A stretch of DNA of 64,000 bases. Origin: Melitaea cinxia. Lineage: Eukaryota; Arthropoda; Insecta; Lepidoptera; Nymphalidae. Shown here piece after piece: positions 43,101 to 52,100 of the stretch. How positions within the stretch are numbered: the stretch's first letter is position 1; every line of letters starts with the position of its first letter. The notes beneath the pieces were generated by a model. That model was not told the origin of the DNA. It was given only the letters and a program-made list of their open reading frames with translations, and did not search any database. The stretch is from contig NC_059421.1 in NCBI RefSeq assembly GCF_905220565.1, positions 8,143,501 through 8,207,500 on the forward strand, read 5' to 3'. The position numbers and the translations under genes are program-made.

Positions 43101-46100
43101 CTTTGTGTGCATATTGAATTTTTATCTTGTTCCAGCTTTTTCAGTTGATTTTCTATTAGTTGTTCTTCACGCAGGCGGGTTTTTTGTTTTTTTTTTAATT
43201 ATTATTTTTAATTCTTCCTATACAAACCTCGTCCAAAAACGAGCACAAAAAAATAATATCCGATTTGTTGCAGTCGTTCGTAAGTTATGCGCGTAAATGC
43301 ATTTTGGTGATTTATTTTTGATTATAAAAATTATATATATTATATTAATTTGAAAATTTTTTTTTATTAAAACACAAAACCTTTTTTACACTGTCTTTGT
43401 GTATCTATACATAATTATTTACATAGAAGTGTTTAAAAAGAGGAGAAAGAGAGATGTTAGAAGACTTAGTCACAGACAGTCGCAACTCTTAATTTTTCTA
43501 TTTCAATAACTTTATACGTCAGTCTAGACTTGTATTCGTTACACTTGTAAAGTAAAAATTTTATTTATATTGTATAATTAAAAGAAAAAAAAAAAGGTGA
43601 TCTTGAACAACGCCAGCGAACACTGAACAAGGACACAAGTCAATGGAACGTTAAAACAAATGTCTATATTTATTTATGTATGTCTGTAAACTCCTCACGA
43701 TAAGACTGAAGATACAATACCTATGCTCGTAATAATTATATAGCTTCGATGTGATAGGATGAAATGGCCTTGAAGTGCAGTGTTATATACTGTATTGTGT
43801 TACGTATGTCTTTATGATGTTTAAAATAAATATCAGAAATATCCAAATCAGTCCTGGATTAGCCTATAAATTGTTTAAGCAATTGCTTAGTTCAATTCAA
43901 TCCGTCTAGGGCACCAGGTGTGACTGAGAAAAAAAATGAGCACACGAAAGTTAAAGCTATTTCAAAATTCGCGCGTTTTAAACGATACATATATATACAT
44001 ATTTTCCAAACCGACACACCACCGACTTCCAAAAAAGGAGGAGGTTCTCAATTCGACTGCAATTTTTTTTTTTAGTTTATGTTACATCAGAACTTCTGAC
44101 TGTGTGGACCGATTTCGACAATTTTTTTTTAAATCGAAATGTGGTGTGTGTCAATAGGTCCCATTTAAATTTATTTGAGATCTAACAACTACTTCTCGAG
44201 TTATATCTAATAATGCGTTTTTACTTGACGCTTTTTTCGTCGACCTACGTTGTATTATACCGCATAACTTTCTACTGGATGTACCGATTTTGATAATTCT
44301 TTTATTGTTGGAAAGGAGATATCCCTAACTTAGTACCATGATAAGGAAACCAGGATCTGATGATGGGATCCCAGAGGAATCGAGGGAAACTCGCGAAAAT
44401 CCGCAATAACTTTTTACTGGGTGTACCGATTTTGATAATTTTTAATTTAATCGAAAGCTGGTGTTTATCATGTGGTCACATATAAATTTTATTGAGATCT
44501 GACAACTACTTTTTGAGTTATCTTTGATAACGCGTAGTTACTTGACTATTTTTTCGTCGATCTACGTTGTATTACTTGTCGATGTAATTGAAGTCGGTTT
44601 TTTTTTCGTTTGTCTTCAAACACAATTATTTTCAATTAATATTTAAGGATTGGGACACCACAGGGGAAGATTGCTTAAGGCATCAAGTTACATTAATCCG
44701 GCACTGTACCAAATATATCTTATATATAGAATTCTCGTGTCACAATGTTGGTTACAATAATCCTCCGAAACGGCTGGAGCGATTTTTATGAAATTCGAGA
44801 GAATCGCCCAATATCTGTTTTTCATACCCCTAAGTTATAAGAGGGGATTAAGGGGGTTAATAACATATATGGTAACACAACGTTTGCGAGGTCAGCTAGT
44901 ATATATATAGATATGGTAGTAAAAGTGACAGGCATTTAAAAACATATAATTACACTAGCTATGTACAATAAATCAGTCAAATAGAAGCAATAGTTTAGGC
45001 ACAAGATGGGTTCAAATAAAAAAAAAAAAAAAAATATATTAAAAGATAAATCAATAATAGATAATCATGTTTGCGTGTAGTGGTGCATTAAATTGTTGAA
45101 TATCTTATCAAAAATTGACCAGTCCTCCTGCCACTGTTAGACCTATGAGTTAAATACTGTATAGTAAAAAGAAAAGCTACGCAAAATTTTATTTATTTAT
45201 CTATTAATTTTATGCATAAAAAAAAAAACTTAGAACTAACATTACAGTAACCCAATGCGTTAGTTAAGTTGATCACAACAAATAACATTAAATTTAACAA
45301 ACAATTTAAACAATTCAATAAAAACATCATTACATTACAGCCTATACAGTCCACTGCTGGACATAGCCCTCCACAAGTTTACGCCAAAAATAACGTGAAC
45401 TCATGTGTTTTGCCCATAGTCACCACGCTGGGCAGGCGGGTTGGTGACCGCAGTACTAGCTTTGTCGCACCGAAGACGCTGCTACCCGTCTTAGGCCTGT
45501 GTATTTCAAAGCCAGCAGTTTGATGGTCCAGCAGTTGGATGGATCCCGCCATCGGTCGGCTTCTAAGTTCCAAGGTGGTTGTGGAACCTTCTTATCTCTT
45601 AGTCGCAATAAAAACAAAATTATACATATCTATCTATTTACATATATATACATATACAAATCTCGTGTCACGATGTTTTTCGGGGCCAAGTTCAGAAACT
45701 ATTGGACCGATTTTAATTAAATTGTCCTCAGATATGTACTTTTGTCCAACTTAAACATAGAATATATTTAATTCAATTAAGGACCGCGATAATTTTTATC
45801 GCAAAATTAACAAATCAAAAATCATCAAAAACAAATATATGGTGGTACGAAGTTCGCCAGGTGAGCTAGAATTTCTATATATTGCTGTCAAAATATCGAC
45901 TTATCTCTACAGTCGCCAGACGCTAAATTATTTAGTGCACAGCGTTTCTTATGTCTAGTCTAGACTGCGGCACGAAGTAACGTTACTACAATAGTTAGTT
46001 TAGCTCTGTATTTATTAATTAGTATTTATAAATACAGAGCTAATTATTTTCATGATCCAGTTTAGTATTTTTATAGGTATTGATATGGGAACACTGACCT

Positions 46101-49100
46101 TCAGCTATATTTCAACGTTTATTGATTTATTTATATGGGGTATGAATTCTTTTTTTTTTTTCTATTATTTTGTACTAAACAAAAATATTTCCCCATCGTC
46201 TGTCGCGAACGATAAATGTCCTTGCCGATTTCAATAATAATTGTAATATCGTAGGAAGTCAAACCAAGGCTATGTTAAAGGACTCACTATATATAGGATT
46301 AGGTTAGTATTTGTGTCCATTCATCAACCGAGTCATTGTTTGTCGTGTGTCAACGACCCGCCAATGATCTATTAGCATTTTATCGATTTTCATGTATGTT
46401 TTATATGTCACGTGACGCGATATTGTATTGAAATAAGGTATTGATAAATTGATTATTGCAAGTGTATACGAAATATTCTTACCATTTTAAACGTTTAGTA
46501 CCTAAATCCTAGTTCGAATAATGTATTGACGTAATGTCCTATGGCCCCTATGTGGGACAGAGGACTTCCACAGTGCTCCGCTATAGCGTTCTGTTCTGAG
46601 CAATTCGGTTCGCCTTAGACCACGTCAGCCCGATGTCCTTAAGTTCTGCTGCCACTGAACGTCTTCCAAGTCTTCTTGGGACGGCTACGTTTCCTTTTTC
46701 CTTGTGGTATCCATTCCAGGGCTTTGGAATGTGGTCGAGTGCTCTTCTTAGGGTGTGTCCATCAATCCCACTTTCAGAACTAATGTAGTAATAACAGCTG
46801 ATTGATACGGTGGCTTTTTTTTTATTTAAATGACATATCCACAGGCTTATAATGCCCGTGCTTTTGTTATTCCATTTTTTTTTTTTGTTTAAACATGCAT
46901 CAGATCATTCAACTTTAGAATCCCAGAAACCTTAATAACTAGTCTTAAAATTTCTAAAAGTCGACGCGAGTCCACTTATCAAGACTTATTCTACATATTG
47001 TTTTTTTTTTTTTTTTTTTTTTTAATTTAGTTATCATTTTTATTATATTTACACTTATTTTCTGGCTACAATATATGTACAATTATTTTCTAGCTACAAT
47101 ATATGTATATGTACACTTATTTGCTACTTACAATGTACACTTAACCTATGTTATTGTTAGTAGTTAGGTACTTTTTTTGTGTGCTTAGAAATATTTTTAT
47201 CTATTTTACTTTCTTTTTTTTAATTTTTTTATATTATATGACTAATCCTATCTTATTAAGTGCATATATAAAGCCTTATCATTACACTTACATTATCCTA
47301 TACCTATACTATTACATTTAATTTTATTATTTATATTAGATACATTTATACTTACAATACAATGATGTCTTCACACCACTACATTTTCCAACATTTTGAG
47401 CACATTCTCAATGACGGCAGCATTTCTATGGTGAATGGCCATCTTGAGACTATGCTCAAGGATTTTCTTGTCCGTCGTCTCCGCTGCCCTCGCCACAAAG
47501 CGACCAATTGATACGGTGGTTAAGATCTAGGTGGTTAGATCTACTAAACTTTAAAAAAAAATATTCAATTTATTTACGAAGCGTTTTCAGAATATCACTA
47601 TCATGATTCAACCTATAAAATCAAACTGCTGGGCATAGGCGTCTTTCTCCATTTAGGAGATGAATTGAAGCTTAATTCACCACGCTGCTCCAATGTTGGT
47701 TGGCGGATTTTTATATACGTACATACACATATTTATTTTTATTTATGAGTTGTCAACGTGGTTGCTCACTAAGCGCTTTATCAAAATTATACTTACTTCG
47801 AGTAACAATCGCTATCAGGTTTTCATGATAATAACTGGGACAGACAATTTAATGTGCTCTGGGAGGCACAGTGTGAAGACCCACAAAGGCAGACATTCAA
47901 ACCGAAAAGAAATATTTATACAAATACAAATACAGCGAGAATCGATCCCGAAAACCGTCGGTGTTGAGGCGCATTCACGCACCTCTACACCAGAGCGGTT
48001 GATCAGAATAGAAGAAATCTAAATATTGGTATGCCTAGTATTAAATATCAGCTTTGAGTGAGAAAAGAACTTACGACCTTCGATGTCAGAGCAACTGTAT
48101 AACCACTATACTGAAGAGGTAGTTTTTTTTACGAAAACATGACATTTAGATTATAATTACCGTTCAAAAGATCAAAACCAAGAAAATTACGTATATATTC
48201 AGTTTAATATTACTTTGTTTTTAAGTACATGATAATTAACGTATACGTACAAACGGATAAGCGTTTGAAGCGAGTTCGTTAAACTCTGCTTGTAATCAAC
48301 GCGTACTGCGAAGTGAAATATTTACATCTGAATTTACACCAATATACGTGTAATCTTTATTAACCTATTACGAAGGAATAATTGGTGGAAACGTATTCTC
48401 TATTAAATTCTATACATAATATCCCTTATATTATTGTTGTTTTTAGCGACGTTTATTTTTTTTTTTTTTTTTTTTTTTGATAGTTTGGGGTACTTGGAAA
48501 ATATTTTCCCAGTTCAGTAAATATATAATTGTAAAAATGGCCTTATCTTATATATAAAATTCTCGTGTCACAGTTTTAGTTAAAATACTTCTCCGAAAGG
48601 GCTGGACCGATTTTTATGAAATTTTGCGTGCATATCGGGTAGGTCTGAGAATCGGCCAACATCTATTTGTTATACCCTTAAGTTATAAGAGGGGATTAAG
48701 GGGGTTAATGGGGGGCGGGGCGTTTGTTAGTTTATATATAGATATGATAGTAAAAGCAAGAGGCATTCAAAAACATATATACTTATGGGGGAGAGGGGTT
48801 AAATTAAGGGGGATAATAACATATATGGCAAAACAACGTTTGCGGGGTCAGCTAGTTTAATTATAGTTTTATTTTTTGTTATTCAGTGAACGGGTTTTAA
48901 TTTATTTTTGTTAAATGTTATTCATACGTTTAAATTACATACGTAGTTATTATTAAATGCTATTATGATGTGGAAAAATTTAAAAATAGTTTCGTACTAC
49001 ATACGTATTTAGTTGGTACGGCTAATGAATAACTAAACTGTAGTGTAGACTAGAGTATTAAAATTGTTCAGAAATTAATGAGAGATTGCAAAATAATAAA

Positions 49101-52100
49101 GTGTTTTAGATAATGTACTGACATTCCACTGGGATATGGTAAATATCTCGTGGAGGTTTTCTATAAAGGTCATTTAAAAATAGTTTTTTTTTTGTCTTGT
49201 TTTTATTATTGTTTACTTGTTTATCGTTTTGCTTGTCTGGATCGATGACGCCATCCATTGCCATTTATGCTGTTTTTTAGAAACACTCTTGTTTTAGATC
49301 AAGTTATGTCTTATTAACTAGGAGTACTAGAAATAACATCATATATGAAAGATTAATATTTTATAAAAATGTTGTTTGTCTGCTACTTTTTCTTTTTTAC
49401 CTATCTCAGGATTATACCTCCGGTAGGGTCGGCAACGTATTTGTAATTGTAATACTCCTGGTCTTGCAGGCGACATAGTAAATAGTAATATAAAAATGGT
49501 GTTATCATAATTTATGTATAGATAATATTTTAAAAATTGAATATTTGAAAAATATATAAATAGGAAATCTCCTTTGTAATTTTTTGTAATAGTTTTATTG
49601 AAGCGTTTAATAATATTGCTACTCGCTATTTCTTACGGCTTCGTCTATGTTTAGCTCAAAGATTGTAAGACGATGCCATACTATATAGCTGTGCCCAAGT
49701 TTCATACGTGTTAATTTGAGGAAAAAATAGCCTATGGCTTTCCTCGGTAATTGGTCTATCTAAGACAAATTTAATTTTTTAATTTGAACCAGTAGTTACT
49801 GAGATAAGCGCGTTTACTAAAACTAACAAACAAACTTTTTATCTTTAAAATATTATTGTATAGTATATATATAATGTATGGCTAAGTCTAGATTATTAGG
49901 TAGTGTATATTATATAGTCTATGTAGATAATCTTGTGTTCAATAAAGTCAAAAGAGGCACAAAGGATCATCGAAATTTAGCTAAAAGAATATAACTTCAT
50001 ATAGAAAAACAGTAATTAAAATAAGAAAGAATATGAATATAATTTTTAAAAATATTAATTATATGGATACAAATGAGCAAGGTCAGTTTAGTTTCCTTAT
50101 CTCAAGTTGTCTTTAATATTTATAATTTTATTATTGTGAAATTAAATAATGTAATAAGTACGCAAATTATTTATAGGTATAATTTATAATTATAACTCAT
50201 TCGCGTATGTGAATAACATTCCCATAATATATCATAACATTTTTAATATTACGATGTTTGAAAAGCGTATGTAATAATATTATTCGATTTTCATTTTGCA
50301 CAATTTCCTCGAACATTCAAAAAACAAGATTATCATCGCGATTCTCGAGACTCGAGTTATTCTGAAACGTACCGTGCGCGACCTTCGTTCGTGTCTTTCT
50401 CTGAACTGGCAATGAGGCCGTTTGTGAGACGTTCGTATTGCGTTCATTAGATAATGAAGCTACGTGTGAAACTTTCCTTGTTTATATTCACTATATAAAT
50501 ACTATGATAAATGTCTACCGTGCGGAAAGCAACGACAGGACTCGTTTCTTGAACCTTTAGACCTTATTTATTAAAAAAAATATTTTCTTTTATCTATAAA
50601 AATATAAATTAATCGATTTCTTCCTAATCGCAAAACTAGAAAACAGTTTGATCAATTTCACTCTACTAAATGCTTTTTAGAAGCTTTCTTATGGAATGAA
50701 TATAGTGTATTAAGAAAGTAGTACAGACAATTGGAGGAATCAGAATATAAAAATTACATAAATTTCACGAGTTGGACAGTTCACGAAGTCTGTGGTGGTC
50801 AGCCGGTTAAATTTTAATTTTTAAGAAACATTTGTATATATATAGTTGTGTAATAAAGTCTGTCCTTTGTACATGGAAAATTGTTTGATGTCAATAAGCA
50901 ACGCAGATCATGTCTGGTTTTAGCTAGTCTATTCTATTATAAAAATATTTGTTTGTGTTAAGGTACTGAGTTCTGTACCTACTAATCCTATTTATTTTTC
51001 TAATATTAATATCAAACTTAAAGCTGTTATGTTAGAATATAGTTACATCTGTCAATGCACATTTTAAGGCCGTGTACGAATGTTACATACTGTACATATT
51101 TCCGGGTAGTCGTAGATTACGCGTATATCGAGACGCTACGTCCGTATCTAAAGATACGTGTACACGTGTACGTTTGTACGTTAGTGTGTGTAAAGATTCT
51201 TAAACTACGCAGCTACACCGTAAATTGATATGAACTGATTATTATTATTTTTTTTTTTTAATTTAATTTTGATGAATTTGATTATTTAATTTGGATCGAC
51301 TAAAATGGATTTTTTATCTCAGTAATACCTAAAACATTTTGATCAAAGCCGATCGATTTTCAGTTTTATTTATAAAAGTAGGTACTTGCGGATGAGCATA
51401 GTATCGATGAACTAAGTTTCGTTATCGTATAGTACAGTTGTTATTCTCTGCCGTATTTAAGAAAAGGTGCTTAAAATCCGCTGCGTAGTCAACGGAAATG
51501 TTAAAAAGCAAGGTCATGCATACGCGTGGTAAAGCTGTTGTTTTGGCAACTTTATTTTCGGGATCGGGTTCAACGTCCGGCCTAGGATGCAGTCACCACC
51601 TAGGTCGGACAACGTTATTGACTTTCAACATCAACGTACTTTGTATTTTTAATATTCGATTTTTTTTACATATTAAAATTTTAGTTGGAGACGGAATATA
51701 TTTTTAATGATTCCTATTAGGTTGTCATTATGTAACCTATATTAATAGTAGATCGCATCCGCAACGCGATCGCAATAGCGATAAAGATTGTTCGGTTGGA
51801 ATAATTAAATGCGATTCAATTGTTTGTAGTAGCGATCGTTTTCAATTGTAAGTCGATTGTTTTCGACCGAAACAATAATTTTAAGCAATGAGTAATATTT
51901 TTGTTTTATCCTCTATTTTTTATTGACGTCAATATTTTAACATTTGTAAATCTATTTGCGTTTTTAAAGAGCTACTATAATTTAATGACGTTAGAAGTAT
52001 GAATAATTACTATTATTATTGTATATAAGATTTTTAAGTTAATTATTTTTAATATTTTTTTTTATAACCAGGCAGAGTGCCTGTCCGTCTTAAAAAAACA

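Noticed and set aside
42721..43208. Palindrome as a viral terminal hairpin
   Set aside because: No viral replication or capsid sequence flanks it, the arms are A/T-rich with homopolymers, and the neighbour is a PIF1 helicase relic.
43069..43296. 75-codon open frame in the right arm of the large palindrome
   Set aside because: Low-complexity, Phe/Val-rich, and simply the complement of the left arm. The opposite strand has the more protein-like frame.
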